DNA of 64,000 bases from Acinetobacter suaedae (GCF_008630915.1 NZ_CP043909.1:2542001-2606000); one strand, 5' to 3'; numbered from the stretch's first letter, positions 1 through 12,100 are shown. The notes: generated by a model from the sequence alone, not told the origin. Numbers and translations are program-made.

Positions 1-903
1 AGCCAAGTGCTGTCGCTGCTGCTGCATATTTAATACTTTATTAAAGATAAAATCAGACCATGCCATCGAGATTGGTGGTAATGCTGTACTGAAAATCAAG
101 GGACGCATTTTATTAATAAGATAATCACGGATGATAGGATCACAAATAATATAACCGCCAATTGAGGCAATCGCTTTGCCAAAAGTCCCAACAAGGAAAT
201 CAATCTGATGCAATACACCATATTGCTCAGCACAACCTAGTCCTTGCCCACCTCTCACACCTATGGCATGAGCTTCATCAACATACAACATGGTTTTGAC
301 AAAACGTTGCTTTAACTGCGCCAGTGCCGCTAAATCCGTTTCATCACCATCCATACTAAAAATACTTTCAGTCACCACAATAATACGTTCAACTTGCTCA
401 TCTTGTTGATACTTTTGCAATAACTGTTCCAAATGCTGCAAATCATTATGACGATAACGCACATATTGAGCATTCGATAGACGAATACCATCAATCATAC
501 TGGCATGAACCAGTTTATCCGCCAAAATCACGGTTTTACTATCAGCTAATGCAGGCAAAATACCGATATTCATGTGATAGCCACTATTGAAAAGCAAGGC
601 AGCACGACCAAAAGCTTTGCTTAGGCTATTTTCAAATTGCTCATATTCTGCAAAATTACCTGTCAGTAAACGTGAAGAAGAAGAGCTAAATAATGCACGG
701 TCGATTTGCAAAGTATCAAGAAATTCCTCTCTTAAACTTAAATCAGCCGCCAAACCTAGATAGTCATTGGATGCCAAATTCAACATGGTTCGATCTTGGA
801 TGGTAATCCATCGTCCCTGCTGTTGATTTGAAGTAAATTGACGAAAATTACCTTGCTGTTTGAGCTGGTCAAGCTGCTCGGCATAATGATTAAGCAAGGA
901 CAT
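1..903 (-). CDS. bioF: 8-amino-7-oxononanoate synthase (partial, 3' end outside window)
   Basis: This PLP enzyme condenses pimeloyl-ACP (or pimeloyl-CoA) with alanine, the first step of the biotin ring pathway. The frame reads from an ATG at 903 leftwards with no stop before position 1, so the first 301 codons are present. Typical motifs are an early [11 protein letters not shown] stretch, [11 protein letters not shown] (aspartate contacting the PLP ring, about 243-290) and VGTFGKA (lysine forming the Schiff base, about 175-200). The start lies inside the end of bioA with a 14-bp overlap, which indicates translational coupling within a bioA-bioF operon. The C-terminal part of the small domain is missing only because the window ends. 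Confidence 0.93.
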   Translation of the reverse strand, partial: MSLLNHYAEQLDQLKQQGNFRQFTSNQQQGRWITIQDRTMLNLASNDYLGLAADLSLREEFLDTLQIDRALFSSSSSRLLTGNFAEYEQFENSLSKAFGRAALLFNSGYHMNIGILPALADSKTVILADKLVHASMIDGIRLSNAQYVRYRHNDLQHLEQLLQKYQQDEQVERIIVVTESIFSMDGDETDLAALAQLKQRFVKTMLYVDEAHAIGVRGGQGLGCAEQYGVLHQIDFLVGTFGKAIASIGGYIICDPIIRDYLINKMRPLIFSTALPPISMAWSDFIFNKVLNMQQQRQHLA

Positions 904-2185
904 TACTATTAACTCCTTGCATATTTTTCACTACTTCACTCATCTGTACTAATAAGTAATTTAGCTCATCATCGGTAATCACATACGGTGGCATCACGTA
1001 AACCAATTTTCCAAATGGTCGTACCCAAATACCACGTTCAACAAACTGTTGCTGTAAGGTTTTCATGTCGACATTAGATGTTAATTCAACTACACCAATC
1101 GCACCTAATACGCGTACATCTGCAACGTAGTCAAGTTGTGCTAAACCACTTAATTGCTCAACAAGAATCTTTTCAATCCGTTGGATATTACTCTGCCAGT
1201 CTTGTTCAACCAATAATTGAGTACTTCTCAAAGCAACAGCACAAGCTAGAGGATTCGCCATAAAAGTTGGACCATGCATAAACACGCCAGCTTCGCCACG
1301 ACTTATGGTTTCAGCCACTTGCTTAGTGGTTAAGGTTGCAGACAAGGTCATATACCCCCCTGTTAAGCCTTTACCAATACACATGATATCAGGCTCAACT
1401 TGCGCATGTTCCCAAGCAAACATTTTACCTGTGCGCCCAAAGCCTGTTGCGATCTCATCAAAGATCAACAATAAATTGTATTGCTCACATAATTCTTTGG
1501 CTTGGCGTAAATACTCAGGATGATAAAAACGCATCCCTCCTGCACCTTGTACAATTGGCTCAATAATTAGTGCGGCAATACTGTGATGATGCTGTTCGAT
1601 CTGGTGTTTGAGCTCTTGAATATCTTGTGGATTCCACTCAGCATCAAAGCGACTTTGTGGCGCGGGTACAAAGATTCGGTTCGGTAAACTTGACCCAAAA
1701 ATCTGGTGCATCCCCGTGACAGGATCACATACAGACATCGCATTCCAAGTATCACCATGATAGCCAGAACGTGTAGTAATAAAATTGGTTTTCTCAGGTT
1801 GATTCAATGCAGCCCAATATTGCACTGCCATTTTTAAAGCCACTTCAACTGAAACTGAACCTGAGTCAGCATAGAAAATTTTATCTAAACTCGGAGGTGT
1901 AATTTTTAATAAGAGTTTACCCAACTCAATTGCAGGTTCATGCGTCAAACCACCAAACATGATATGCGCCATGTTTTGCAATTGATCAGTAATGGCTTTA
2001 TTGAGTTCAGGGTGGTTATAACCGTGAATCGCACACCACCATGACGACATGCCATCAACCAAAGTTCGACCATCTTCTAATTCAATCGTTGCACCATAAG
2101 CACGTTTGACTTTAAAGGTTGGTAATGGATTTAACATCGAAGTATAGGGATGCCATAAATGTTCTAAATCAAATAAATCGGTCAT
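890..2185 (-). CDS. bioA: Adenosylmethionine-8-amino-7-oxononanoate aminotransferase
   Basis: BioA transfers an amino group from S-adenosylmethionine to KAPA to make DAPA. The 431-residue length is normal for the family. Visible motifs are [18 protein letters not shown] (residues 44-61, substrate-binding tryptophans), [14 protein letters not shown] (107-120), the class III aminotransferase segment [14 protein letters not shown] (241-254) and the PLP lysine in GKGLTGGY (K272). The start is an ATG at 2185 with an AGGAG-like sequence (minus strand AAAGGAGT) just upstream. It is followed by bioF with a 14-bp overlap. A repeat-bearing spacer of about 330 bp separates it from the upstream bioH-like gene, so it probably has its own promoter. 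Confidence 0.96.
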   Translation of the reverse strand: MTDLFDLEHLWHPYTSMLNPLPTFKVKRAYGATIELEDGRTLVDGMSSWWCAIHGYNHPELNKAITDQLQNMAHIMFGGLTHEPAIELGKLLLKITPPSLDKIFYADSGSVSVEVALKMAVQYWAALNQPEKTNFITTRSGYHGDTWNAMSVCDPVTGMHQIFGSSLPNRIFVPAPQSRFDAEWNPQDIQELKHQIEQHHHSIAALIIEPIVQGAGGMRFYHPEYLRQAKELCEQYNLLLIFDEIATGFGRTGKMFAWEHAQVEPDIMCIGKGLTGGYMTLSATLTTKQVAETISRGEAGVFMHGPTFMANPLACAVALRSTQLLVEQDWQSNIQRIEKILVEQLSGLAQLDYVADVRVLGAIGVVELTSNVDMKTLQQQFVERGIWVRPFGKLVYVMPPYVITDDELNYLLVQMSEVVKNMQGVNSNVLA

Positions 2186-2220
2186 CCGTTACTCCTTTTA
2201 CCTCTTTAAAATTTCAATTA

Positions 2221-2410
2221 GCTTTGGCACAAGCTTTCGATACTCGGAAATGTCATCCGCAACCTGCGTGGTATCAACAAAATTTTGTTTCTGCGAGAGA
2301 ATTGACCAAATGCAGAAAGAGAACAGGTTTTGTGGATGACAATGCCTTTGCCTACTTTGGGCAAAACCAAAGTAGGGCGAACCGCAGGTTTATCCTACCA
2401 TCTGATGAGA
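2221..2410. repeat. Hairpin-bearing repeat-like element in the bioH-bioA spacer
   Basis: The 328-bp spacer between the bioH-like gene and bioA holds a perfect 10-bp inverted repeat, CCTACTTTGG (2351-2360) and CCAAAGTAGG (2367-2376), around a 6-nt loop. An outer pair, AACCTGCG (2261-2268) and CGCAGGTT (2383-2390), encloses it. The sequence is more GC-rich than the flanking AT-rich DNA and is open in one frame but has no start signal of its own. The nested inverted arms suggest a dispersed palindromic repeat rather than a gene; copy number cannot be judged from one window. Confidence 0.5.
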
Positions 2411-2513
2411 GTTCTGTAAGACTCTGCTGAAATCTACATTTAAAAACATTCTACAATATCTTAAACTTGTCAAAATCTAAAATATATTGCGAGAACTTTC
2501 AATTCAAGCAAGA

Positions 2514-3248
2514 TTAAACCGTCATTTGAATAAAATCTTCAATTACTTGCACAGTCTTCTCCACCATAAAACATGGAAAACCATGCGAAGCCCCTTCAAT
2601 AGAAATAACAGATAGATTTTTTGCAGCTAAATTCTGGATATTTTGAGCAACTTGGTAAGGAACTAAAGCATCATGCTCTGCGAAGACATGTAACTTCCTA
2701 CCTTGATAATTTTCACACAAACCAACCAAATTTAATTTCTCTAACAACTGCAACCCATCCCGAAGCAATGCAATCGGTTGCGGACGAATCAATTTCTGCA
2801 TGGCCAAGAAATCTTTTTTAGCAGAACTTGCACCTTGGCACACCAATAAACCAAAACGTTTTAGCGTGGTAATCGCATCCTGTTCAAATGATTGTTTGAA
2901 CTGCATAAAAGTTTCTACTGGCATAGCTGTCGTCCAATCCGCTTGAGCGACAAAACATGGATTAGATGCCAAGGTGATTAACGTCTTCTGTTCTGCATAT
3001 TGTTGCTGGATGTGATCGACTAATATTGTTGCCAGTTGACCACCCAATGACCATCCCACAATGACATCAAATTTTACTGCAAGCTCAACATGCTGTTGTA
3101 GGATTTCATGATCTAGCGCATTAAAGATATTAATTCGTTCAACGATATATCCTTTTTGCTCCAATCCGTCATGTAAAGGTTTTAATAATTCAGATCCACC
3201 ACCCCATCCAGTGATGAGTAAAATTTTATACTTCAACTTATAACCCAA
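2514..3248 (-). CDS. bioH: BioH-like pimeloyl-ACP methyl ester carboxylesterase
   Basis: An alpha/beta hydrolase of 244 residues. The nucleophile elbow is GWSLGG (S67), the likely acid is D193 in EHDALVP and the likely histidine is H222 in GASHGFP. The segment SNPCFVAQADW followed by a lid matches the corresponding stretch of BioH (SSPCFSARDEW in E. coli), which separates it from generic hydrolases. BioH removes the methyl group from pimeloyl-ACP methyl ester so that BioF can use it, and position upstream of bioA-bioF fits that role. The frame opens with TTG at 3248; no ATG lies near the conserved beginning and no clear Shine-Dalgarno is visible, so the exact start is uncertain (another TTG lies at 3236). 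Confidence 0.75.
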   Translation of the reverse strand: MGYKLKYKILLITGWGGGSELLKPLHDGLEQKGYIVERINIFNALDHEILQQHVELAVKFDVIVGWSLGGQLATILVDHIQQQYAEQKTLITLASNPCFVAQADWTTAMPVETFMQFKQSFEQDAITTLKRFGLLVCQGASSAKKDFLAMQKLIRPQPIALLRDGLQLLEKLNLVGLCENYQGRKLHVFAEHDALVPYQVAQNIQNLAAKNLSVISIEGASHGFPCFMVEKTVQVIEDFIQMTV

Positions 3249-3406
3249 TCATTCAAACTTAAAAAAATTATATCTTCTTTTCACATCACTATTTTCTAGA
3301 TCTATCAATAGTTTTGTTAGATAAAACGTAAAATAACTATAAAAAATTTACTAACACATCAAATTTCTAAATTTGCTAAAGTAGATTTCTATCATACGTT
3401 GAGATC

Positions 3407-3991
3407 ATGATGATGAATACAATAAAGTCCAAAGTTCTTATAGTGTGTAGTTCACTGTTTTTATTGACTACACCCAGTTTAAGCTCCGCACAAAATACTT
3501 TGTTTTCTAAACAGAATACAGCACAAAAAGAATGGGTTGGACACTCAGCACCAGATTTCAAATTACAAGATCAAGATGGAAAATGGCATACCCTAGATCA
3601 ATATAAAGGTAAATGGATCGTACTTTATTTTTACCCTAAAGATGACACAGCTGGATGTACTCAAGAAGCCAATCAATTCAAAGCACTCTACCCTGAGTTT
3701 TTACAATCAAATGCTGTTGTACTAGGCGCGAGTTTAGACGATGTTGCTTCACATCAAAAATTTTCAGAAAAGCTAGGCTTACCCTTTCCAATTCTGGCAG
3801 ATGAAAAAGGAACGCTTGCTGGAAAATTTGGCATCGTAAGAAATCTAGGCATTACTAAAATCGCCAAACGAGAAAGCTTTCTGATTGATCCAAAAGGTGC
3901 GGTGATATATCACTATACGAGTGTTAATACACAAACTCATGCTGATCAGGTTTTAAAAGACCTAAAAACCTTGCAAAAAAATAAATCATGA
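3407..3991 (+). CDS. Exported PrxQ/Bcp-type peroxiredoxin, one-Cys form
   Basis: The 194-residue protein starts with a signal peptide (hydrophobic residues 9-22, likely cleavage after SSA at 28) followed by an AhpC/TSA thioredoxin fold. The motif FYPKDDTAGCTQEANQF carries the peroxidatic cysteine C84. The family is thiol-dependent and reduces hydroperoxides. In most Bcp/PrxQ proteins a resolving cysteine lies five residues on; here that position is asparagine (N89), and the only other cysteine is in the signal peptide. The mature protein therefore works as a one-Cys enzyme and needs an external thiol partner. Three ATGs in a row (3407, 3410, 3413) leave the start ambiguous by two codons. It is convergent with the ferritin gene, sharing a terminator. 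Confidence 0.85.
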   Translation: MMMNTIKSKVLIVCSSLFLLTTPSLSSAQNTLFSKQNTAQKEWVGHSAPDFKLQDQDGKWHTLDQYKGKWIVLYFYPKDDTAGCTQEANQFKALYPEFLQSNAVVLGASLDDVASHQKFSEKLGLPFPILADEKGTLAGKFGIVRNLGITKIAKRESFLIDPKGAVIYHYTSVNTQTHADQVLKDLKTLQKNKS

Positions 3992-4000
3992 TTGTATCAA

Positions 4001-4026
4001 AAACTCAGCCAAGGCTGAGTTTTTTC
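4001..4026. terminator. Bidirectional terminator between peroxiredoxin and ferritin genes
   Basis: Arms AAACTCAGCC and GGCTGAGTTT around AA, followed by a T run on the plus strand and preceded by A residues on the left, between two convergent genes. Confidence 0.85.
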
Positions 4027-4033
4027 AAATATC

Positions 4034-4498
4034 TTACATTTGAGATTGAATATAGTTTTGTAAACCAATTAACTCAATTAATCGCAACTGTTTTTCTAAC
4101 CAATAGGTGTGATCTTCTTCCGTATCTGAAAGTTGCTGACGCAACATATCTCGGCTAATAAAATCACCTTTCTCTTCACACAACTTAATACCTATCGCTA
4201 GTTTCTCACGAACATGATATTCAAGTGCTAAATCTGCTTTTAAACAACTTACAACATCCGTACCAACATTGATGTCTTCGCGGTTCATATTTGGTTTTGC
4301 TTCTAAAAAAAGAACACGACGAATAATCGCATCAGCATGAGATGCTTCTTCTTGCATTTCATGGTCAATACGCTCATAAATCTTGGTTAAACCCCAATCT
4401 TCATACATTCTTGAATGAATTAAATATTGATCACGAGCAGCCAATTCACCGCCAATGAGCATATTTAAATAGTCGACGACTTCTGGATTGCCACGCAT
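4034..4498 (-). CDS. Bacterial ferritin of the haem-free FtnA/BfrA type
   Basis: A 154-residue ferritin-fold iron-storage protein. The dinuclear ferroxidase ligands are in place: E18, E51, H54, a central glutamate in LEYHVREKL, and the [10 protein letters not shown] segment. In haem-binding bacterioferritins the residue after E51 is methionine, which ligates haem at the subunit interface; here it is alanine (A52, in MQEEASHAD). The N-terminus, with the [20 protein letters not shown] segment split as [10 protein letters not shown] and [10 protein letters not shown], closely resembles the Pseudomonas aeruginosa protein once called BfrA and now FtnA. I therefore expect a ferritin that mineralises iron without haem. 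The start ATG at 4498 has an AGGAG Shine-Dalgarno. Confidence 0.9.
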   Translation of the reverse strand: MRGNPEVVDYLNMLIGGELAARDQYLIHSRMYEDWGLTKIYERIDHEMQEEASHADAIIRRVLFLEAKPNMNREDINVGTDVVSCLKADLALEYHVREKLAIGIKLCEEKGDFISRDMLRQQLSDTEEDHTYWLEKQLRLIELIGLQNYIQSQM

Positions 4499-4850
4499 AA
4501 TATTTACTCCTATCGATTACCGTTATTATGCGTAAGTTTGAATAAAATTGCAAAAACCAAAACACGTAAACCTATGATTTTTATAAAATTAAAATGAGAA
4601 ACATACGCATTTACAGTTTTAATTAATCCAATTTATTGAAATAAAATAAGTGCTTGCAATCAACTCATGTATTCAAATACATGTGAAAGATCAAAAACCG
4701 CTTTATTTTAATTTTTGTAACGGTTAGCAATGCTTCTTATTTAACTCATTTTTCAAGTAAAAAAGGTAAGAAATTCTTTCAACCATTGTGTATTTAGATA
4801 AAATTCGCTAAATAGAATCACTTACAAAAAGTATCATGCGGATATACAAA
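4499..4850. other. Divergent intergenic region with a palindrome
   Basis: About 350 bp of AT-rich DNA separates the divergent ferritin and SDR genes and must hold both promoters. The only structured element I see is the palindrome at 4666-4683. No open frame with a ribosome-binding site is apparent. Confidence 0.6.
4666..4683. promoter_or_regulatory. Candidate operator palindrome
   Basis: CATGTATT and AATACATG are separated by CA, giving an 18-bp near-perfect dyad in the divergent promoter region of the ferritin and SDR genes. Such dyads are typical of dimeric repressors. No cognate regulator gene is adjacent. Confidence 0.35.
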
Positions 4851-5906
4851 ATGGATAAAAGCAAACCGATTTTAGTTACTGGGGCAACCGGTTATATTGC
4901 GGGTTGGATTATTGAACGACTTTTGAATCAAGGATACATCGTTCATGCAACGGTTCGAGATCCATCAAAAAAGGATAAAATCCAACATCTGTACGACATC
5001 GCTGAAAAATCCTCAGGGCAAATTCATTTTTTTAAAGCAGACTTACTACAAGCAGGCGCATTTGATGAATCAATGAAAGGATGTGAAATCGTGATTCACA
5101 CCGCCTCACCTTTCGTTGTGACCAACTATAAAGATGCGGTCAAAGATATTATTGAACCAGCTGTAATCGGTACTGAGAATGTACTAAACAGCGTCAATCG
5201 AACTGAATCAGTCAAACGTGTGGTACTGACATCAAGTATTGCATCAACTTATGGCGATGCGATTGAAATCCTTGATACTAAAAACAATGAATTTGATGAA
5301 AGCCACTGGAACAATACCAGCAGTGAAACACATCAACCTTATCCATTCTCAAAGGTTGCAGCAGAACGTAAGGCTTGGGAAATGGCTGAACAACAAAATC
5401 GTTGGGATTTAGTCTGCATTAATCCAGCATTGGTGATGGGACCATCATTAACTGCGAATACACAATCAGGTAGTGTTGAAGTTTTACAACAATTTGCCAA
5501 TGGTATGACCTTACTCGGTGTACCGCCCATGTGGAATGGCATCGTTGATGTCCGTGATGTAGCTGATGCGCATATTCAAGCAGCAAGTAACACCAATGCA
5601 AAAGGACGCTATATTATCAGTGGTGGAACTTTAAGTTTATTGGAAATGGGAAAAATCTTACGTCAGAATTTTGGCAATCGTTTTCCTTTTCCTCGTAATC
5701 AATTACCAAAATCAGCATTTAAATTATTTGGACCATTCGCTGGATTTTCGAGATCATTCGTTGAACTCAATATGGGTTATCCAATTTATTTTAATGCGCA
5801 AAAGAGTCAACAAGAGCTGGGAATACAATACCGAGATATTGAATCTAGCGTCGTTGAACACTTTCAACAATTACTCGATGATGGTGTCGTTAAAAAATAT
5901 CTTTAA
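4851..5906 (+). CDS. Extended SDR, dihydroflavonol-4-reductase-like NAD(P)-dependent reductase
   Basis: A Rossmann-fold protein of 351 residues. VTGATGYIAGWI near the N-terminus is the nucleotide-binding TGxxGxxG motif, LTSSIAS supplies the catalytic serine region and YPFSKVAAE is the YxxxK active site. PALVMGPSL follows. These features place it in the extended SDR group with dihydroflavonol reductases, cinnamoyl-CoA reductases and aldehyde reductases; the natural substrate cannot be read from sequence. The frame is open from an ATG at 4836, but GGA eight bases before the ATG at 4851 and the family's usual short N-terminus favour the later start. A strong terminator follows at 5913. Confidence 0.85.
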   Translation: MDKSKPILVTGATGYIAGWIIERLLNQGYIVHATVRDPSKKDKIQHLYDIAEKSSGQIHFFKADLLQAGAFDESMKGCEIVIHTASPFVVTNYKDAVKDIIEPAVIGTENVLNSVNRTESVKRVVLTSSIASTYGDAIEILDTKNNEFDESHWNNTSSETHQPYPFSKVAAERKAWEMAEQQNRWDLVCINPALVMGPSLTANTQSGSVEVLQQFANGMTLLGVPPMWNGIVDVRDVADAHIQAASNTNAKGRYIISGGTLSLLEMGKILRQNFGNRFPFPRNQLPKSAFKLFGPFAGFSRSFVELNMGYPIYFNAQKSQQELGIQYRDIESSVVEHFQQLLDDGVVKKYL

Positions 5907-5912
5907 CTCATC

Positions 5913-5940
5913 AAAAAGCCGCTTTTAAAGCGGCTTTTAT
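5913..5940. terminator. Bidirectional terminator between the SDR gene and ligA
   Basis: AAAAGCCGCTTT and AAAGCGGCTTTT with a single central T form a GC-centred hairpin flanked by A and T runs, between convergent genes. Confidence 0.88.
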
Positions 5941-5961
5941 TTGTTCAAATCTTCAACTCAA

Positions 5962-7992
<2,031 letters not shown>

Positions 7993-8011
7993 TTACTTTT
8001 CACCATATAAA

Positions 8012-8034
8012 AGGGCGGAAAAACCGCCCTATAA
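8012..8034 (-). terminator. GC-rich hairpin between zipA and ligA
   Basis: On the minus strand AGGGCGG, a TTTTT loop and CCGCCCT are followed by TTTATAT, upstream of the ligA start. It has the form of an intrinsic terminator or attenuator inside the smc-zipA-ligA block, so ligA may be only partly read from the upstream promoter. Confidence 0.55.
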
Positions 8035-8064
8035 CTTTTTACTCAATTCATTATAAAAGATTAA

Positions 8065-9105
8065 TTAGGTCGCTGCTTGATTTGAACGATAGTCAATCAC
8101 ATGATGACGCCAATGTTCTTTCAATTGCGGTGTAAATTCTAAGTTATTTTCATCATAGACTTTACCATCTACTTCACGCGCAATTAAACCTGCAATACTG
8201 GTCATCATGTCATAACCCGTAACAGCTTTGCTATTCGGTAAAGCCAAGAAAAATGCTAAGCCCTGAACTTGTTCACCTGACAATGTTTCCAAATCAAAAC
8301 CTGCAGGCCCATGATCGGTAATGCGTAAGACAGAGAACATTAAAGCACTTGGCTCATCGGTATTTTCATAACGATGGAAGCAAGACATTTCACCATAGCG
8401 CAAACCATATTTGAGTAAAACTTTTAACGCTTTATCACCAGATAAGGCACGGCGAGGATTTGGATACACATTTAATGCAATAATCTGTTCAGCTGTAGCT
8501 AATGCACTTTCATCATCATAACGTTGTTGTTCATGCAAATGTACATCCAGAATATTGCTTTCTCCATCAAATTCAGCGATTTCAACCGTTTCAATATTAG
8601 GATTTAAACTCAGCTCTGGTTCAGCTTTAACTTGCTCTGACTGAGTTTCCTCAATGGTTTTATCAGATTCCTCAACCGTCACAACTTGTTCGGTGAGCAA
8701 TGGGTCAGTTTCTGTCGTTTCCTGTGTCAATTTCTCTTCTTCAGTACCTGTTTCCGAAGTAACTGCAACCTCACTGCTGGTGTCTTCGGCTTTCTCATCT
8801 AGCTGTTGTTCGACTTTTTCTTCAACACTCACCTCTTGTTTTGGTGATTCATTGTGTGGTTCGACCTCAACCTCTTCATCATTTAAACGAGGTTCAACAC
8901 GTTCAGTGCTTGGACTCACTACGTCATTTTGTAGCAGTTGGTCCCGTACATGACGAGGAATGACTGGCTGATTACTTTCAGGATTAATATGTAATTCTGC
9001 CTCTAATGAAGGTTCAACTGGTTTTGGTTTTCTTAAAATCATGGTCAAACCAACAAGCATAATCACAACGGCGACAACAATGCCTATTATTGTATTCACT
9101 TCCAT
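8065..9105 (-). CDS. zipA: Cell division protein ZipA
   Basis: ZipA anchors FtsZ rings to the inner membrane. The 346-residue protein has the usual order: a single N-terminal membrane helix (IIGIVVAVVIMLVGLTMIL), a long acidic Glu/Thr/Val-rich linker (about residues 30-190) and a C-terminal ZipA domain containing PNPRRALSGDKALK and VTGYDMMTSIAGLIA. The open frame extends to a TTG at 9120 inside smc, but the ATG at 9105, just past the smc stop, has GGAG seven bases upstream and gives the standard N-terminus. It lies between smc and ligA, an order also found in Pseudomonas. The linker sequence is biased and its reverse strand stays open. Confidence 0.9.
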   Translation of the reverse strand: MEVNTIIGIVVAVVIMLVGLTMILRKPKPVEPSLEAELHINPESNQPVIPRHVRDQLLQNDVVSPSTERVEPRLNDEEVEVEPHNESPKQEVSVEEKVEQQLDEKAEDTSSEVAVTSETGTEEEKLTQETTETDPLLTEQVVTVEESDKTIEETQSEQVKAEPELSLNPNIETVEIAEFDGESNILDVHLHEQQRYDDESALATAEQIIALNVYPNPRRALSGDKALKVLLKYGLRYGEMSCFHRYENTDEPSALMFSVLRITDHGPAGFDLETLSGEQVQGLAFFLALPNSKAVTGYDMMTSIAGLIAREVDGKVYDENNLEFTPQLKEHWRHHVIDYRSNQAAT

Positions 9106-9106
9106 A

Positions 9107-12100
9107 CTAGGACTCCGCAACTAACCCGTATTCTTTTGCCTGTTCTAAATCAACAGTCACTAATTTTGATGTACCTGGCTCTGGCATGGTTACACCCAAC
9201 AAATCTGTCGCCATTGTCATTGCCAATTTATTATGTGTAATGTAAATGAATTGCACTTGTTCAGAAAGCTCTTTTACCAAATTACAATACCGCTGCACAT
9301 TTGCATCATCCAATGGCGCATCGACCTCATCCAAAACACAAAATGGTGCTGGATTTAATCTAAAGATCGCAAAAACCAAAGCCAAAGCAGTTAAAGTCTT
9401 TTCTCCACCTGAAAGTAGGGCCAAGGAACTATTCCGCTTACCAGGTGGACGCGCCATCAACTTTACACCTGATTGCCAATCATCTTCGAGGCTTAGAGTC
9501 GCTTCTCCACCACCAAACACTTTCGGAAACAACGTTTGTAACTCTTGATTGACCTGATCAAATGTTGTCATAAATAACTTACGTGTTTCCTGATCAATGC
9601 TCTTCATCGCGTCTTTGAGTTGGTCTACAGTATTTTGTAAATCCTGCATTTGATGATTAAGCTCATCAAAACGCTGAGAGACTTCCTCATATTCTTGTGA
9701 AGCTGCCAAATTCACCGCACCAATTTTTTCAAATTGTTGCTGTGCTTTTTCAAGTTTTTGCTGATGTTCTTTAATTTCAATCGATACGTCTTGGAGAGCC
9801 TCAGCATTTAATTCTTTTAGCTGATCGAGATAGTGCTCCCGATCAGACTTAGCTGCCTGCCAAGCTAAACGCTTTTTCTCCAACTGCTCACGCACTTGTT
9901 CATCTTTTTGTTGAGCTTGATGACGTTGCTCAGTCAAATGTTGCTGTTTTTCTTGAACCTGATTCAGCTCAAGCTGCCATTCACTCCAGTTTTTTTGCAA
10001 TTTTTCTGTTTGTTGAAACTGCTCTTGAAACTGTGACTCTAAATTTGGAAGCTCCAATTGAATCGGATCAACAAATTTCTTTGCCTGCTCTATTTGCTCG
10101 ATGATCTGTCGATATTGTGTTTTTAAGAAAGAAATATCTTTCTCTAATAATTCAATTTGCTGATTAGCCTGCGAGGTCTGACGGCGTAGTGTCTCACGTT
10201 GTTGCTGTTGTTGTGTGAGTTGCTGTTGCTGCTCATCTAACTGTTCATTTAGACTTTCAACCTGAAACTGCAAGGTTTTATAATTTGGTAATACGGCTTC
10301 TAATTTCAGTGCAAGTGCATGTAGATCAATCTCTAAATCATCACGCTGCATTGCATCTTCTTCGAGCTGTACATCCAACTGTTTAAGTTGATCTGCTAAC
10401 TGTTGCTGCTGTACCACAAATGCCTGTGCCGTACTTTGTAGCTTGGCAATTTGCACATCGAGTTGTTGTAATTCTTTTTGCTTTTGCTTCAGACTTTGCT
10501 GTTGTTGCTGTAAGGTCAGCTGTTGCTGCTGCAAGCTTTGCTGTTGTTGCGAAAATTGATTTTCCAAATCAAGCAATTGTGGCTGCTTTTCTGCAAGTTG
10601 CTGTTCGATTTCCTCTAAACGCACTTGATGGCTTAGCACGCCCTGTGCACTTTGACTATCTTCATCATAATGCAGGCCAATCATCCAATCCGCACCAATA
10701 TGATAACCATCAAGCGTCAGAATTGATTGTGCATGATTAAGATCAGACTGATAACCCAATGCTGTCGTTAAATCATCTGCAACGGCAACATTTGCCCAGA
10801 GCGAAGATTGAGGAGCTTCAATAAAATCACTTAAACACCGCAGTTGTTGTATTTGAATCTTTTGCTGCGTAGATGATTTTAACTGACGCGCCACATCTTC
10901 TTGGAATGTTTGTCCACTCTCAATCAGTTGTGCTTGCAACCATTTAGCTAAAAATTTCTCAATGATCACAGCATGAGCTTTGCCTTGAGCAGTTAAACGC
11001 AAGCTTTGCATCAATCGAACTGCATTCTGATCATGCTTTGGACTTTGTTTTGCAACGAATTGATTTAAGTTTTTTTGTTCAGCCAATAAAACCTGAATCT
11101 CTGTTTTTAGGCTTTGTAGATCCGTCTTATTTAACTGTTGCTGATCTTGCTGTGTCTGTACCTCGTACTGTAACTGGTCAATTGCAGTTTCTAACAGAAC
11201 AATTTCCTGCTGCAATTGTTGCTGTAATTGTTCGAGCTGTTCTTTCTCATCATTCTGAACTTGTGCACGAATCTGACTGGTTTGTGCTTGTAAGGTCTGC
11301 TTTTGTTGTTCAAGCCTTAAAACATTTTTCGTCAATTGCTCAATTTGCGCTGCCATTTGCAACTTTTTTTGCTGTTGCTGCTCAACTTGAGTCTTGAGTT
11401 GCTCAAATTGCTGCTGGGCTTGTTTTTGCTGGGCTTGAACATCCGTAAAGTTTTGCTCAGATGATTGCGTTTGCTGTTCTAATGCCAGCAATGTTTCATT
11501 TTGCTCATCAAACTGAGTGCTAAGGGTTTCTACCTGTAACTCTGATAATTGTAAGCGCTCTTTGGTTTGAAGCTTTTGCTGCTCAAGTTGAGCCAAACTA
11601 CTACTATTTTGCTGAAATAGACTTTGTTTCTGCTCCAGTGTCATTTTCAACTCAGCAAGTTTTTTCTCTGCCTGCTGCCATTCCTGCTGCAAAGGCGATG
11701 ATTGCTGAATTAAACGCTGGAATAATGCACTGGTCGCTTCTAGGTCATGCTCAATCGTATTTGACTCAGAACGAACCAATTTGAAACGCTCACCAAGATC
11801 TGTCATTTCAACTGTATATTCTTGTTGTAACTTGTGACTTTGATTGGCTTGAAAAGAAAGGATTTCAATTTTTAAATGACGAATTTGGCTTTCTAGCGTT
11901 TTATATTGAATTGCAGCTTCAGACTGACGTTTTAAGGTTCTTAGCTGTGATTTTAACTCGACAGCGATATCTTCTAAACGCGCTAGATTCTGTTCGGTAT
12001 GTTCTAAATGCTGTAGCGTCTCACGACGACGTGCCTGATAGCGGGAAACACCTGCCGCTTCTTCAATAAACACACGCATTTCTTCAGGTTTGGCTTCGAC

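Noticed and set aside
2119-2430. Open frame of 103 codons over the bioA start and repeat region (plus strand)
   Set aside because: No Shine-Dalgarno, overlaps bioA on the opposite strand and runs through a palindromic repeat; it is a by-product of the repeat.
8654-8953. Serine/valine-rich open frame antisense to zipA
   Set aside because: Mirrors the Glu/Thr-rich ZipA linker; composition is an artefact of that linker and there is no start signal.
10420-11397. Two long open frames antisense to smc
   Set aside because: CAA/CAG-rich coding creates long reverse open frames; no ribosome-binding sites and SMC is intact.
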